A stretch of DNA of 34,298 nt, taken from Sulfuricella sp. (GTDB lineage Bacteria > Pseudomonadota > Gammaproteobacteria > Burkholderiales > Sulfuricellaceae). Positions 1-9,906 of this stretch are shown here, in pieces. Every line of letters begins with the position of its first letter. Within the stretch, counting starts at the first letter, position 1. The DNA is taken from assembly GCA_018336195.1 (NCBI GenBank), contig JAGXQV010000196.1:1-34298 (forward strand), in the 5' to 3' direction. A program made the translations under genes and the position numbers. A model generated the notes under the pieces. That model was not told the DNA's origin and did no database searches. It saw only the letters and a list, made by a program, of their open reading frames with translations.

Positions 1-1050
<1,050 letters not shown>

Positions 1051-1062
1051 TTTTTATTAATC

Positions 1063-1095
1063 GCGGCGAACAATTTGTTCGCCGCTTCGTTCTTT
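1063..1095 (+). terminator. Hairpin between tuf and rpsJ (attenuator or partial terminator)
   Basis: A perfect 10-bp stem (1063-1072 with 1076-1085) closes a 3-nt ATT loop. It is followed by a T-rich but interrupted tail, TTCGTTCTTT. The 5' side is also T-rich (TTTTTATTAA). It lies 11 nt before the rpsJ start, so it could trim tuf transcripts or attenuate read-through. The broken T-tract makes full termination uncertain. Confidence 0.55.
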
Positions 1096-1105
1096 GGAAA
1101 AAATC

Positions 1106-1414
1106 ATGCAAAGCCAAAAAATTCGTATTCGCCTGAAATCTTTCGACTATCGTCTGATTGACCAATCCGCACTTGAGATCGTTGAAACCGCCAAGCGTCA
1201 TGGTTCCATCGTCAAGGGGCCCGTTCCTCTGCCCACTCGTATCGAGCGCTTCGATATCCTGCGCTCCCCGCATGTCAACAAGACCTCCCGTGATCAATTG
1301 GAAATCCGTACCCATCAGCGCTTGATGGATATCATCGACCCCACCGAAAAGACCGTGGACGCACTGATGAAATTGGATTTGCCTGCTGGCGTGGATGTTG
1401 AAATCAAGCTGTAG
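1106..1414 (+). CDS. rpsJ: 30S ribosomal protein S10
   Basis: S10 (103 aa) is a 30S head protein and also, as NusE, a partner of NusB in antitermination. The sequence starts [19 protein letters not shown], very close to E. coli S10, and contains the conserved PLPTRIERF and [11 protein letters not shown] segments. The ATG at 1106 is chosen over an in-frame TTG four codons upstream because it matches the family N-terminus and sits behind TTGGAAAAAATC. It is the first gene of the S10 cluster but is separated from rplC by an unusually long 133-nt leader. Confidence 0.98.
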   Translation: MQSQKIRIRLKSFDYRLIDQSALEIVETAKRHGSIVKGPVPLPTRIERFDILRSPHVNKTSRDQLEIRTHQRLMDIIDPTEKTVDALMKLDLPAGVDVEIKL

Positions 1415-1433
1415 TAAATAATGCGGCTTATAA

Positions 1434-1462
1434 TTGCCGTGGTTCGGGAAAGTGTGTACAAT
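1434..1462 (+). promoter_or_regulatory. Putative sigma-70 promoter ahead of rplC
   Basis: TTGCCG (1434-1439) and TACAAT (1457-1462) are separated by 17 nt, a good match to the -35/-10 consensus. It lies in the gap between rpsJ and rplC, about 80 nt before the rplC start, so rplC and downstream genes may be transcribed independently of tuf-rpsJ. Assigned by eye only. Confidence 0.5.
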
Positions 1463-1505
1463 CCACGGTTTTTCCGGATCGCGGGAAATTTTTTGAAGTA
1501 AAATT

Positions 1506-1532
1506 GCCGGTCAATCGTAACCGGCTTTGTTT
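1506..1532 (+). promoter_or_regulatory. Hairpin in the rplC leader
   Basis: GCCGGT (1506-1511) pairs perfectly with ACCGGC (1520-1525) around an 8-nt loop and is followed by TTTGTTT. It ends 15 nt before the rplC start and just before its AAGGA ribosome-binding site. It could act as an attenuator or a ribosomal-protein binding site. The short stem keeps confidence low. Confidence 0.4.
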
Positions 1533-1547
1533 ATAAGGAAAATTGTG

Positions 1548-2192
1548 ATGAGTATAGGACTTGTCGGTCGCAAGGTCGGCATGACCCGCATTTTTACTGA
1601 TGACGGAAGTTCCGTCCCGGTAACGGTGGTGGACGTGTCGGATAACCGTGTGACCCAAATCAGAACGCTTGAGCTGGACGGCTATTCCGCTGTTCAGGTC
1701 GCTTTTGGCGAGCGTCGCAAGACTCGCGTCACCAAGGCGCAGGCCGGGCATTATGCCAAGGCGGGTGTTGAGGCTGGTGCGGTGTTGAAGGAATTTCCTC
1801 TCTCGGATGCTGATGCCGGCAAGGTAAGTCTTGGCGGCAAGGTCGGTATCGACATTTTTCAGGTTGGGCAGATTGTTGATGTTACCGGAACCTCTCAAGG
1901 TAAGGGGTTTAGTGGTGCGATAAAGCGCCACAACTTCCGGTCCAATCGCGCCAGTCATGGCAACTCCGTTTCCCATAACAGCGCTGGTTCAATTGGTCAG
2001 GCTCAGGATCCGGGGCGCGTGTTCCCCGGTAAGAAAATGGCAGGTCATTATGGTGCTGTGCAGCGCACGGTGCAAAACCTCGAAATCGTGCGTATCGATG
2101 CCGAGCGTCAATTGCTCCTCATCAAGGGGGCGGTGCCCGGTTCCAAGGGCGGTCATCTCATCGTGCGCCCCGGCGTGAAGGCAGGTGCATAA
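1548..2192 (+). CDS. rplC: 50S ribosomal protein L3
   Basis: L3 (214 aa) is an early 50S assembly protein whose loop reaches toward the peptidyl transferase centre. The N-terminus [16 protein letters not shown] and the segment [13 protein letters not shown], then [24 protein letters not shown], are typical. The ATG at 1548 is behind AAGGAAAATTGTG; an upstream in-frame start at 1527 would add residues foreign to the family. The stop codon overlaps the rplD start (TAATG), indicating coupled translation. Confidence 0.98.
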   Translation: MSIGLVGRKVGMTRIFTDDGSSVPVTVVDVSDNRVTQIRTLELDGYSAVQVAFGERRKTRVTKAQAGHYAKAGVEAGAVLKEFPLSDADAGKVSLGGKVGIDIFQVGQIVDVTGTSQGKGFSGAIKRHNFRSNRASHGNSVSHNSAGSIGQAQDPGRVFPGKKMAGHYGAVQRTVQNLEIVRIDAERQLLLIKGAVPGSKGGHLIVRPGVKAGA

Positions 2193-2815
2193 TGGAATTG
2201 AAATTGATTAATGGTCAAGGCCAGTCCGCTTCCAGCGTGACGGTTTCTGATGCGTTGTTTGGTCGCGAGTACAGCGAAGCGTTGGTTCATCAGTTGGTGA
2301 CCGCCTATATGGCAAACGCTCGTAGCGGTAATCGTGCTCAGCTGACCCGTGCTGAAGTGAGTCATACTACTCATAAGCCCTGGCGTCAAAAGGGTACAGG
2401 GCGTGCGCGTTCCGGTATGTCCTCTAGCCCGGTGTGGCGTGGTGGTGGTCGTGCCTTCCCGAATAGCCCTGAGGAGAACTTCTCCCAAAAAGTGAACAAG
2501 AAAATGTATCGTGCCGGGATGAGTGCCATTCTTTCCGAGTTGGCGCGTCAAGGTCGTTTGTCGGTGGTGGATGGGTTTGCTGTTGAGTCTCCCAAGACCA
2601 AAGTTCTCGCTCAGAAGATCAAGAATCTCGGGCTGAATAAGAATGTTCTCATCATTACCGATGAGTTGGATGAGAATCTTTACCTGTCCTCGCGCAACCT
2701 GCCCAACGTGTTGGTGTTGGAAGTCATGCAAGCCGACCCGGTTAGCTTGGTGCGTTTTTCCAATGTGCTGCTGACCAAGAATGCGGTCAAGCAATTCGAG
2801 GAGATGTACGCATGA
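2192..2815 (+). CDS. rplD: 50S ribosomal protein L4
   Basis: L4 (207 aa) lines the peptide exit tunnel and in E. coli is the autogenous repressor of the S10 operon. The conserved tunnel-loop region is present: [16 protein letters not shown] followed by [14 protein letters not shown]. The start overlaps the rplC stop by one base and the stop overlaps rplW by four. If L4 autoregulation works here, its target could be the rplC leader rather than a leader before rpsJ; that is inference. Confidence 0.98.
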   Translation: MELKLINGQGQSASSVTVSDALFGREYSEALVHQLVTAYMANARSGNRAQLTRAEVSHTTHKPWRQKGTGRARSGMSSSPVWRGGGRAFPNSPEENFSQKVNKKMYRAGMSAILSELARQGRLSVVDGFAVESPKTKVLAQKIKNLGLNKNVLIITDELDENLYLSSRNLPNVLVLEVMQADPVSLVRFSNVLLTKNAVKQFEEMYA

Positions 2816-3120
2816 ACGTGCCTAAATTTAGAGACGAGCGTCTGATGCAGGTCATCCTGGCGCCGCAGATTTCTGAAAAGAGTACCTATGTTGCCGACAA
2901 GTACGAGCAAGTCGTGTTCAAGGTGACTAGCGATGCTACCAAGCCGGAAATCAAGGCGGCGGTCGAGTTGCTGTTCAAGGTTCAAGTTGATGGTGTGCAA
3001 GTTGTCAACGTGAAGGGCAAGGGTAAGCGCTTCGGCAAGATGATGGGCCGTCGCAAGGACTGGAAAAAAGCGTATGTCGCTTTGAAGCCGGGCCAAGAAA
3101 TTAATTTCGCGGCGGAGTAG
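2812..3120 (+). CDS. rplW: 50S ribosomal protein L23
   Basis: L23 (102 aa) surrounds the tunnel exit and is the docking site for trigger factor and SRP. The family core [19 protein letters not shown] and the basic loop [21 protein letters not shown] are visible. The ATG overlaps the rplD stop (ATGA), so translation is probably coupled. Length is normal and nothing is unusual. Confidence 0.98.
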   Translation: MNVPKFRDERLMQVILAPQISEKSTYVADKYEQVVFKVTSDATKPEIKAAVELLFKVQVDGVQVVNVKGKGKRFGKMMGRRKDWKKAYVALKPGQEINFAAE

Positions 3121-3130
3121 GAGAGCAGAT

Positions 3131-3964
3131 ATGGCAATCGTAAAAGTTAAACCGACATCCGCTGGGCGTCGCGCCGTTGTCAAAATCGTTACCCCGGGAT
3201 TGCATAAGGGTAAGCCGGTAGCGTCGTTGCTGGATAGTCAGTCCAAGAATGCAGGCCGTAACAATTCCGGGCGTATTACCATTCGCCATCAGGGTGGTGG
3301 TCACAAGCAGCATTATCGTATCGTCGATTTCAAGCGCGATAAGGACGGGATTCCCGCCAAGGTCGAGCGTATCGAATATGATCCGAACCGTACGGCGCAC
3401 ATTGCTCTGCTGCTCTACGCAGACGGCGAGCGTCGTTACATCATCGCTCCTAAGGGTGTGAGCGCTGGTTCTCAGTTGGTGAGCGGTTCTGATTCCCCGA
3501 TCAAGCCAGGTAATTCGTTGCCGCTGCGTAATATTCCGGTTGGTACGATGGTCCATTGTATCGAGATGAAGCCGGGGAAGGGAGCGCAGATTGCGCGTTC
3601 CGCCGGTGCTACCGTGCAATTGCTGGCTCGTGAGGGAAGTTACGCTCAGTTGCGTTTGCGTTCCGGTGAAATGCGCAAGGTTCATGTCGATTGCAAAGCA
3701 ACGGTCGGTGAAGTTGGTAATTCCGAGCACAATTTGCGCTCGATCGGTAAGGCTGGTGCGATGCGCTGGCGTGGCGTCCGTCCGACGGTTCGCGGCGTGG
3801 CAATGAACCCGGTTGATCATCCGCATGGTGGTGGTGAAGGTAAGACGGCCGCAGGTCGCCATCCTTGCAGCCCTTGGGGTACGCCGACTAAGGGTTATCG
3901 CACCCGCAATAACAAGCGCACTCAGAATATGATTGTGCGTCGCCGTCCGTCGAATAGGGGTTAA
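3131..3964 (+). CDS. rplB: 50S ribosomal protein L2
   Basis: L2 (277 aa) is needed for subunit association and peptidyl transferase activity. The sequence has the N-terminal [18 protein letters not shown] region, the SH3-like middle domain, and the highly conserved C-terminal [13 protein letters not shown] containing the histidine implicated in peptide-bond formation. It ends in a basic tail. It begins 10 nt after rplW behind GGAGAGCAGAT. Confidence 0.99.
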   Translation: MAIVKVKPTSAGRRAVVKIVTPGLHKGKPVASLLDSQSKNAGRNNSGRITIRHQGGGHKQHYRIVDFKRDKDGIPAKVERIEYDPNRTAHIALLLYADGERRYIIAPKGVSAGSQLVSGSDSPIKPGNSLPLRNIPVGTMVHCIEMKPGKGAQIARSAGATVQLLAREGSYAQLRLRSGEMRKVHVDCKATVGEVGNSEHNLRSIGKAGAMRWRGVRPTVRGVAMNPVDHPHGGGEGKTAAGRHPCSPWGTPTKGYRTRNNKRTQNMIVRRRPSNRG

Positions 3965-3969
3965 TCAAT

Positions 3970-4245
3970 ATGGCTCGTTCTATTAAAAAAGGTCCGTTTG
4001 TTGACGCTCACCTGCTGAAAAAGGTCGAGACTGCGCGTGCTACCAGTGACAAACGTCCGATCAAAACTTGGTCGCGTCGTTCCACTGTTCTGCCCGACTT
4101 CGTTGGGCTGACCATCGCCGTCCACAACGGTAAGCAACATATTCCCGTCTTCGTGTCCGAGAACATGGTAGGCCACAAGCTGGGTGAGTTTTCCTTGACG
4201 CGCACCTTCAAAGGGCATGCGGCGGACAAGAAAGCGAAGAAATAG
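3970..4245 (+). CDS. rpsS: 30S ribosomal protein S19
   Basis: S19 (91 aa) sits in the 30S head next to S13 and contacts A-site tRNA. Family signatures [16 protein letters not shown] and [21 protein letters not shown] are intact. It starts 5 nt after the rplB stop. Length is typical. Confidence 0.98.
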   Translation: MARSIKKGPFVDAHLLKKVETARATSDKRPIKTWSRRSTVLPDFVGLTIAVHNGKQHIPVFVSENMVGHKLGEFSLTRTFKGHAADKKAKK

Positions 4246-4254
4246 GAGAATATG

Positions 4255-4584
4255 ATGAGAGTATCAGCAGTGCTGCGCGGTGTGCGGCTTTCGGCACAGA
4301 AGGGGCGTCTGGTGGCAGATCAGATTCGTGGTTTGCCGGTTGAGCGTGCTTTGAATGTTCTGGCTTTCAGCCCCAAAAAGGGTGCGGTGATCATCAAGAA
4401 GGTGCTTGAATCCGCGATTGCCAATGCCGAACATAACGAAGGTGCGGATATCGACGAGCTGAAAGTGGCGACGATTTGTGTGGACGAAGGTTCGACATTG
4501 AAACGTTTTCGCGCTCGTGCTAAGGGGCGTGGCGCCCGTATCCTGAAACCTACCTGCCATATTACTTTGGCCGTTGGCGACTAA
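4255..4584 (+). CDS. rplV: 50S ribosomal protein L22
   Basis: L22 (109 aa from this start) spans the 50S with a beta-hairpin that forms part of the exit-tunnel constriction. It shows [15 protein letters not shown] near the N-terminus and the hairpin region [18 protein letters not shown] at the end. Two adjacent ATG codons occur (4252 and 4255). The second is preferred because the TAGGAGAA ribosome site would be only about 3 nt from the first, and MRVSAVLRG fits relatives better. Starting one codon earlier is possible. Confidence 0.96.
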   Translation: MRVSAVLRGVRLSAQKGRLVADQIRGLPVERALNVLAFSPKKGAVIIKKVLESAIANAEHNEGADIDELKVATICVDEGSTLKRFRARAKGRGARILKPTCHITLAVGD

Positions 4585-4597
4585 CCGAGGAACAGCA

Positions 4598-5308
4598 ATG
4601 GGACAGAAAATACATCCAATCGGCTTCCGTCTGAGTGTGCTCAAGAACTGGACTTCGAAGTGGTACGCAACAGGTAAGAACTACGTCAATAACCTGAACG
4701 ACGACATCAAGGTGCGCGATTTCCTTAAGAAGAAATTGTCGCACGCATCGGTCGGTCGCATCATTATCGAGCGCCCTGCAAAAAACGCACGCATTTCGAT
4801 TTTTAGCGCTCGCCCCGGTGTGGTCATCGGCAAGAAGGGCGAGGACATCGAGTCCTTGAAAGGGCAGTTGCAAAAGATGATGGGGGTGCCCGTGCATCTC
4901 AACATCGAAGAAATTCGCAAGCCTGAAATCGATGCTCAGTTGATCGCGGAAAGCATTGCCTCGCAGCTGGAAAAGCGGATTATGTTCCGTCGAGCCATGA
5001 AACGCTCCATGCAAAATGCCATGCGTCTTGGTGCGCAAGGTATCAAGATCGAGAGTTCAGGTCGTTTGAACGGCATTGAAATCGCTCGTACCGAATGGTA
5101 TCGCGAGGGTCGAGTGCCGCTGCATACGCTGCGTGCCGATATCGACTATGGGTTCGCCGAAGCAAAAACGACCTATGGCATTATCGGAATCAAGGTTTGG
5201 GTGTTCAAGGGCGAGATTCTTGGCAAAGGTGAGCAGCCCGTAGCCGTGCCCGCCGAGCCGGAAAAGAAAGCGAGAAAGTCAGGAGCTAAACATGCTGCAA
5301 CCAGCTAG
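4598..5308 (+). CDS. rpsC: 30S ribosomal protein S3
   Basis: S3 (236 aa) is a 30S head protein at the mRNA entry channel with helicase activity. [12 protein letters not shown] is the standard N-terminus. A KH domain follows, with the GxxG-type GKKGEDI loop near residue 75. The C-terminal domain carries [31 protein letters not shown] in two halves. An in-frame TTG at 4574 is rejected as the start because it lies within rplV. The 3' end overlaps rplP by 17 nt. Confidence 0.98.
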   Translation: MGQKIHPIGFRLSVLKNWTSKWYATGKNYVNNLNDDIKVRDFLKKKLSHASVGRIIIERPAKNARISIFSARPGVVIGKKGEDIESLKGQLQKMMGVPVHLNIEEIRKPEIDAQLIAESIASQLEKRIMFRRAMKRSMQNAMRLGAQGIKIESSGRLNGIEIARTEWYREGRVPLHTLRADIDYGFAEAKTTYGIIGIKVWVFKGEILGKGEQPVAVPAEPEKKARKSGAKHAATS

Positions 5309-5708
5309 AAGAAAATACCGCAAGGAGCAAAAGGGCCGTAACACCGGACTCGCCACACGTGGTGCAAAGGTTAGTTTCGGTGAGTTTGGTCTGAAGGCAA
5401 TTGGGCGTGGCCGTTTGACGGCGCGTCAAATTGAGGCGGCACGTCGCGCTATGACGCGTCACATTAAGCGTGGTGGTCGGGTGTGGATTCGTGTATTCCC
5501 GGATAAGCCGATTTCCAAGAAGCCTGCTGAAGTTCGTATGGGTAACGGTAAAGGTTCTCCGGAATACTACGTCGCCGAAATTCAGCCGGGCAAGGTGTTG
5601 TATGAGATGGATGGCGTGGGTGAAGAGCTGGCGCGTGAGGCATTCCGCCTCGCAGCCGCGAAACTGCCGATTCCGACCACGTTCGTAACCAGACAAATAG
5701 GTGGCTAA
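5292..5708 (+). CDS. rplP: 50S ribosomal protein L16
   Basis: L16 (138 aa) organises the A-site and aminoacyl-tRNA region of the 50[18 protein letters not shown] is typical. The conserved [23 protein letters not shown] segment contains the arginine position that is hydroxylated in E. coli. It starts inside rpsC (17-nt overlap), with an AGGAG site also within rpsC, so translation is likely coupled. Confidence 0.98.
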   Translation: MLQPARRKYRKEQKGRNTGLATRGAKVSFGEFGLKAIGRGRLTARQIEAARRAMTRHIKRGGRVWIRVFPDKPISKKPAEVRMGNGKGSPEYYVAEIQPGKVLYEMDGVGEELAREAFRLAAAKLPIPTTFVTRQIGG

Positions 5709-5710
5709 CC

Positions 5711-5908
5711 ATGAAGGCTAGCGAATTGAGGGCTAAGTCCTCTGAAGAGTTGAGCAAAGAATTGCTCGAATTGTTGAAAGCGCAATTTGGTCTGCGGATG
5801 CAGGTTGCTACCCAGCAAAGCACAAAAGTTGACCAACTACGCAAAGTGCGTCGCAGCATAGCTCGCGTGCGCACATTGATGGGCGAAAAAGCGAGGCAGG
5901 CATCATGA
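5711..5908 (+). CDS. rpmC: 50S ribosomal protein L29
   Basis: L29 (65 aa) is a small two-helix protein at the tunnel exit near L23. The signature [18 protein letters not shown] and the second helix [16 protein letters not shown] are present. It starts 2 nt after rplP and its stop overlaps the rpsQ start (ATGA). Confidence 0.97.
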   Translation: MKASELRAKSSEELSKELLELLKAQFGLRMQVATQQSTKVDQLRKVRRSIARVRTLMGEKARQAS

Positions 5909-6168
5909 GTGAAGGAAAAGTGGTTCGCACACTCACGGGTCGCGTGGTTAGCGACAAAATGGACAAGACCGTTACGGTTTTGGTTGAGCGTAAAACGAAG
6001 CATCCTCTGCTGGGGAAGGTCGTCAGCCGCTCCCGTAAATACCATGCCCATGATGAGAACAATGAGTTTCATGACGGCGACTTGGTGTTGATTGAAGAGT
6101 GTCGTCCCCTGGCCAAGACCAAGTCTTGGAAGGTGACGAAGTTGGTTGAGAAAAGTCGCACTGTTTAA
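5905..6168 (+). CDS. rpsQ: 30S ribosomal protein S17
   Basis: S17 (87 aa) is an OB-fold protein binding 16S rRNA early in assembly. [22 protein letters not shown] and [17 protein letters not shown] are diagnostic. It overlaps rpmC by 4 nt. It is the last gene of the S10 block; a 140-nt spacer with its own promoter follows. Confidence 0.98.
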   Translation: MSEGKVVRTLTGRVVSDKMDKTVTVLVERKTKHPLLGKVVSRSRKYHAHDENNEFHDGDLVLIEECRPLAKTKSWKVTKLVEKSRTV

Positions 6169-6171
6169 GTG

Positions 6172-6201
6172 TTGACAGAGTGGGGTAATATCCGCTAATA
6201 T
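6172..6201 (+). promoter_or_regulatory. spc operon promoter before rplN
   Basis: A perfect -35 TTGACA (6172-6177) and a near-perfect -10 TAATAT (6196-6201) are separated by 18 nt, 4 nt after the rpsQ stop. E. coli has its spc promoter at exactly this junction. The predicted transcript would start near 6208 and carry about 100 nt of leader before rplN. Confidence 0.8.
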
Positions 6202-6219
6202 TTCGCCTTTTGGGCGATG

Positions 6220-6278
6220 GCGTCTTGGAGTACTTCAAGACGCACCCAAAACTGACCGTCGCTACTCCGTGGTGGAGT
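6220..6278 (+). promoter_or_regulatory. Structured rplN leader with two hairpins
   Basis: An 8-bp perfect inverted repeat (GCGTCTTG at 6220-6227, CAAGACGC at 6236-6243) can extend inward to about 10 pairs with a 4-nt loop. A second hairpin, ACTCC-GTGGT-GGAGT, lies at 6264-6278. Both fall between the predicted start of the spc transcript and the rplN ribosome-binding site. There is no T-tract, so a regulatory or stabilising RNA structure is more likely than a terminator. Confidence 0.5.
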
Positions 6279-6308
6279 GAAATCAGACGGATTAAGTTGG
6301 AGAGAAAA

Positions 6309-6677
6309 ATGATTCAAATGCAATCCATGCTGGATGTTGCTGACAATACCGGTGCACGTACTGTTATGTGCATCAAGGTGTTGGGTGGTTCCAAGCGTCG
6401 TTATGCCGGTATCGGTGATGTGGTTAAAGTCACGATCAAAGATGCCGCGCCTCGTGGTCGCGTCAAAAAGGGTGATATCTATAATGCGGTGATCGTACGT
6501 ACCGCAAAGGGTGTTCGCCGTTCGGACGGTTCGCTGGTTAAGTTTGACAGCAATGCCGCAGTTCTCCTGAATAACAAGTTGGAACCTATCGGAACCCGTA
6601 TCTTTGGCCCGGTTACTCGTGAGTTGCGTACCGAGCGCTTCATGAAGATCGTTTCGCTGGCACCTGAAGTGCTGTAA
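6309..6677 (+). CDS. rplN: 50S ribosomal protein L14
   Basis: L14 (122 aa) is a 50S interface protein that contacts 16S rRNA and is the target of Rsf[18 protein letters not shown] and the C-terminal [24 protein letters not shown] region (two halves) match the family. The ATG at 6309 follows GGAGAGAAAA; an upstream in-frame start at 6210 lies in the leader hairpin and is rejected. First gene of the spc block. Confidence 0.98.
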   Translation: MIQMQSMLDVADNTGARTVMCIKVLGGSKRRYAGIGDVVKVTIKDAAPRGRVKKGDIYNAVIVRTAKGVRRSDGSLVKFDSNAAVLLNNKLEPIGTRIFGPVTRELRTERFMKIVSLAPEVL

Positions 6678-6687
6678 GGAGTTGGTG

Positions 6688-7005
6688 ATGAACAAAATTC
6701 GTAAAGGCGACGATGTCGTCGTGATTAGCGGCAAGGATAAAGGGCGGCGCGGTGCGGTGCTCCATGTTGTGGACGATGGGCATCTGCTGGTGGAAGGTGT
6801 CAACAAGGTAAAGAAGCATCAGAAACCTAATCCTGTTAAAGGTGTGGGTGGTGGCATTGTCGAGAAAGAAATGCCGATTGATATTTCAAATGTTGCTTTG
6901 TTTAATCCTGCCACTCAAAAGGCGGATCGGGTCGGTATCAAGGTGTTGGAGGATGGCCGTAAGGTGCGTTTCTTCAAATCCAACGGCGAAGTGTTGGACG
7001 CGTAA
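6688..7005 (+). CDS. rplX: 50S ribosomal protein L24
   Basis: L24 (105 aa) initiates 50S assembly. The KOW motif is visible at [19 protein letters not shown], followed by [11 protein letters not shown]. The ATG at 6688 is preferred over in-frame TTG and GTG codons just upstream because AAGGA is then 9 nt away and the N-terminus fits. In E. coli the S8 repressor site lies across the rplX-rplE junction; no clear copy was identified here. Confidence 0.98.
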   Translation: MNKIRKGDDVVVISGKDKGRRGAVLHVVDDGHLLVEGVNKVKKHQKPNPVKGVGGGIVEKEMPIDISNVALFNPATQKADRVGIKVLEDGRKVRFFKSNGEVLDA

Positions 7006-7014
7006 GGGGTGAAC

Positions 7015-7554
7015 ATGGCACGTTTGCAGCAGTATTACAAGGATTCCGTGGTTAAGCAGCTCGCCGAGCAGTTTGGCTATAAGTCGGCGATGGAAGTGCC
7101 TCGCATCAGCAAGATCACGCTCAATATGGGTGTGGGTGAGGCGGTTGCGGACAAGAAGGTTATGGACCATGCCGTTGGTGACATGCAGAAGATTGCCGGT
7201 CAAAAGGTGGTGGTGACCAAATCCAAGAAGTCCATTGCGGGTTTTAAGATTCGTGACGACTATCCCGTGGGTTGTATGGTTACGCTTCGCCGCGAAAAGA
7301 TGTACGAGTTTTTGGATCGGCTGGTGACTATCGCGATTCCTCGTATTCGTGACTTTCGGGGTATTTCCGGGAAATCTTTCGACGGGCGCGGCAATTACAA
7401 TATGGGTGTGCGCGAACAAATTATCTTTCCGGAAATCGATTACGACAAGATCGATGCGTTGCGTGGTATGAACATTACTATCACGACAACCGCAAAAACC
7501 GATGAAGAGGCGCGTGCTTTGTTGTCCGCCTTCAAATTTCCGTTCAAGAACTGA
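7015..7554 (+). CDS. rplE: 50S ribosomal protein L5
   Basis: L5 (179 aa) binds 5S rRNA and contacts P-site tRNA and S13. [39 protein letters not shown] and [10 protein letters not shown] are all present. The ATG at 7015 is chosen over a GTG at 7009, which lies too close to the GGGG ribosome site. Normal length and spacing. Confidence 0.98.
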   Translation: MARLQQYYKDSVVKQLAEQFGYKSAMEVPRISKITLNMGVGEAVADKKVMDHAVGDMQKIAGQKVVVTKSKKSIAGFKIRDDYPVGCMVTLRREKMYEFLDRLVTIAIPRIRDFRGISGKSFDGRGNYNMGVREQIIFPEIDYDKIDALRGMNITITTTAKTDEEARALLSAFKFPFKN

Positions 7555-7562
7555 GGTCTGGC

Positions 7563-7868
7563 ATGGCTAAGTTAGCTGTAATTAATCGTGATCAGAAGCG
7601 GCGTGCTATGGTCAAGAAATATGCTGCCAAGCGTGAGCAATTGTTGGCAATTATCAACAATGCCAGTCTTGGCGACGAAGAGCGTTATGCTGCGCGGCTA
7701 AAGTTTCAACAGCTGCCGCGTAACGCAAGTCCGGTTCGGCTGCGTAACCGTTGCTCGTTGACGGGGCGTCCGCGCGGCGTATACCGTAAATTCGGGTTGG
7801 CGCGCACTAAGGTTCGCGAGTATGCGATGCGCGGTGAAATCCCCGGCGTCATCAAGGCCAGCTGGTAA
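7563..7868 (+). CDS. rpsN: 30S ribosomal protein S14 (zinc-free form)
   Basis: S14 (101 aa) is a late-assembling 30S head protein. The C-terminal [20 protein letters not shown] block is diagnostic. At 101 aa and with no CxxC pairs it is the long, zinc-independent (C-minus) type. Starts 8 nt after rplE. Confidence 0.98.
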   Translation: MAKLAVINRDQKRRAMVKKYAAKREQLLAIINNASLGDEERYAARLKFQQLPRNASPVRLRNRCSLTGRPRGVYRKFGLARTKVREYAMRGEIPGVIKASW

Positions 7869-7882
7869 CGGGAGACAGAACG

Positions 7883-8278
7883 ATGAGTATGAGTGATCCG
7901 ATCGCCGATATGCTGACGCGTATCCGCAATGGCCAAAGTGCTGAAAAGCAGAGCGTTGCCATGCCTTCCTCAACACTAAAAGTGGCAATTGCCGAAGTGT
8001 TGAAAGATGAGGGCTTTATTGAAGATTTCGGGGTGCGCCAAGAAGAGGGCAAGCCGACGTTGGAGGTTAAACTGAAATATTATGCCGGGCGCCCGGTTAT
8101 CGAGAAAATTGAGCGTATCAGCCGCCCTGGTTTGCGTATTTATAAGGGTCGTGATGAGTTGCCCAAGGTTATGAATGGACTTGGTGTGGCGATTGTTTCG
8201 ACTTCCAAGGGGGTTATGACCGACCGTAAGGCGCGCACTACCGGAGTTGGTGGTGAAGTGCTGTGCGTAGTGGCGTAA
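7883..8278 (+). CDS. rpsH: 30S ribosomal protein S8
   Basis: S8 (131 aa) is a primary 16S rRNA binder and in E. coli the repressor of the spc operon. [18 protein letters not shown] and the C-terminal [14 protein letters not shown] segment are typical. The ATG at 7883 is used, matching E. coli MSMQDPIADM, although a second ATG two codons later is possible. A GGGAGA site precedes it. Confidence 0.98.
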   Translation: MSMSDPIADMLTRIRNGQSAEKQSVAMPSSTLKVAIAEVLKDEGFIEDFGVRQEEGKPTLEVKLKYYAGRPVIEKIERISRPGLRIYKGRDELPKVMNGLGVAIVSTSKGVMTDRKARTTGVGGEVLCVVA

Positions 8279-8291
8279 GGTGAGGTAAAGC

Positions 8292-8825
8292 ATGTCTAGA
8301 ATTGCTAAAAACCCGGTTGCGATTCCTGCCGGCGTCGAGGTTACGTTGGGGGATTCCGTGATTACCGTCAAAGGTCCTTTAGGTTCTTTGACCCAGGCGC
8401 AGAGTCGGGATGTCAGTGTTGTCAAAGATGGCAATCAGTTGCAGTGCAAGGCGGCCAACGAATCGCAGCAAGCTGGGGCGATGTCGGGAACTATGCGTGC
8501 ATTGCTTGCCAATATGGTCCAGGGCGTTTCGCAGGGGTTTGAAAAGAAGTTGCTGTTGGTTGGCGTGGGTTATCGTGCCCAAGCAAAGGGCGACTCGGTT
8601 GACCTTAGTTTGGGGTTTTCCCATCCGGTCGTTCACAAGATGCCCGTTGGAGTGAAGGTCGAGACGCCTACGCAGACTGAAATTCTGATTAAAGGTGTCG
8701 ATAAGCAGCAAGTCGGCCAGGTGGCTGCTGAAGTTCGCGCATATCGTAGCCCGGAGCCTTATAAAGGCAAGGGTGTGCGTTACTCGGACGAAGTGGTGAT
8801 TCTGAAAGAAACCAAGAAGAAGTAA
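8292..8825 (+). CDS. rplF: 50S ribosomal protein L6
   Basis: L6 (177 aa) sits near the L7/L12 stalk base and the sarcin-ricin loop. It has two repeats of the L6 fold; [17 protein letters not shown] at the start and [13 protein letters not shown] near the C-terminus are signatures. 13-nt spacing from rpsH. Confidence 0.98.
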   Translation: MSRIAKNPVAIPAGVEVTLGDSVITVKGPLGSLTQAQSRDVSVVKDGNQLQCKAANESQQAGAMSGTMRALLANMVQGVSQGFEKKLLLVGVGYRAQAKGDSVDLSLGFSHPVVHKMPVGVKVETPTQTEILIKGVDKQQVGQVAAEVRAYRSPEPYKGKGVRYSDEVVILKETKKK

Positions 8826-8834
8826 GGATTAGAT

Positions 8835-9188
8835 ATGGATAAGAAGTCAGCGCGTCTGCGCCGTGCACGCAAAACCCGTGCCAAAATCGCGGAGCTGAAA
8901 GTGGTGCGTTTGTGTATCAATCGTACAAATTCCCACATTTATGCCCAGATCATCGACGCCAGCGGTGGAAAAGTGTTGGCGAGCGCTTCTACGGTTGAGG
9001 TCGAAGTGCATAAGGAATTGGCAAATGGCGGTAATGTGGCGGCTGCTGCAATTATCGGTAAGAGAATTGCTGAGAAGGCCAAGAGTGTTGGGATTGAAAC
9101 GGTTGCGTTTGACCGTTCCGGCTTTCAGTATCACGGTCGCGTCAAGGCTTTGGCGGACGCAGCCCGTGAAAACGGCCTGAAATTCTAA
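8835..9188 (+). CDS. rplR: 50S ribosomal protein L18
   Basis: L18 (117 aa) binds 5S rRNA together with L5. The basic N-terminus [12 protein letters not shown], then [17 protein letters not shown], and the C-terminal [22 protein letters not shown] (two halves) are characteristic. Starts 9 nt after rplF. Confidence 0.98.
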   Translation: MDKKSARLRRARKTRAKIAELKVVRLCINRTNSHIYAQIIDASGGKVLASASTVEVEVHKELANGGNVAAAAIIGKRIAEKAKSVGIETVAFDRSGFQYHGRVKALADAARENGLKF

Positions 9189-9200
9189 GCGGGGTTGATG

Positions 9201-9707
9201 ATGGCAAAGTTTGAAAAAGAGGAAATCGGCGACGGTCTGCGCGAGAAGATGATCGGCGTGAACCGCGTCACCAAAGTGGTTAAAGGTGGCCGTATCATGG
9301 CGTTCGCCGCGTTGACGGTGGTTGGCGATGGAAACGGAAGCGTTGGAATGGGCAAAGGTAAAGCCCGTGAAGTGCCGGTGGCAGTTCAGAAGGCAATGGA
9401 ATCCGCGCGCCGCAACTTGGTCAAGGTCAATCTCAAAAAGGGTACACTGCACCACGCGGTTATCGGTCAACACGGTGCCGCAAAGGTTTATATGCAGCCC
9501 GCTTCCGAAGGTACCGGAATTATTGCTGGCGGTCCGATGCGCGCTGTCTTTGAGGTTTTGGGCGTGCACGACGTCTTGGCTAAATGTATCGGCTCGACGA
9601 ATCCTTACAATATTGTGCGTGCGACGTTGAACGGGCTGCGCGCCTTGAATTCTCCTGCCGAAATTGCCGCAAAGCGTGGCAAGAGCGTCGAAGAAATCCT
9701 GGGGTAA
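9201..9707 (+). CDS. rpsE: 30S ribosomal protein S5
   Basis: S5 (168 aa) lies at the mRNA entry site and affects translational fidelity. It has the dsRBD-like N-terminal domain with [14 protein letters not shown] and [15 protein letters not shown], and a C-terminal domain with [20 protein letters not shown]. Three in-frame start codons cluster at 9195 (TTG), 9198 and 9201 (ATG). 9201 gives the best spacing from GGGG and the usual MAK start. Confidence 0.97.
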   Translation: MAKFEKEEIGDGLREKMIGVNRVTKVVKGGRIMAFAALTVVGDGNGSVGMGKGKAREVPVAVQKAMESARRNLVKVNLKKGTLHHAVIGQHGAAKVYMQPASEGTGIIAGGPMRAVFEVLGVHDVLAKCIGSTNPYNIVRATLNGLRALNSPAEIAAKRGKSVEEILG

Positions 9708-9710
9708 GAA

Positions 9711-9905
9711 ATGGCTAAAGCAAAGAAATCCACGACTGTAAAAGTGACCTTGGTAAAGAGTCTGATTGGCACGATCCAGTCGCATCGTGCGTGCGTTCGC
9801 GGCCTTGGCCTGCGTCGTATCGGTTCTACTGTTGAAGTTGAAGATACTCCCTCCGTGCGTGGGATGATCAATCGAGTTAACTATCTCGTGAAATGTGAGG
9901 GTTGA
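9711..9905 (+). CDS. rpmD: 50S ribosomal protein L30
   Basis: L30 (64 aa) is a small accessory 50S protein. [12 protein letters not shown], the basic loop [15 protein letters not shown] and [12 protein letters not shown] match the bacterial L30 family. It lies between rpsE (3-nt gap) and rplO (1-nt gap), its normal place. Confidence 0.97.
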   Translation: MAKAKKSTTVKVTLVKSLIGTIQSHRACVRGLGLRRIGSTVEVEDTPSVRGMINRVNYLVKCEG

Positions 9906-9906
9906 G

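Noticed and set aside
1437-1473. CCGTGG...CCACGG followed by TTTTT as a terminator after rpsJ
   Set aside because: The stem is only 6 bp with a 20-nt loop and it overlaps the promoter-like boxes; too weak to call as a separate terminator.
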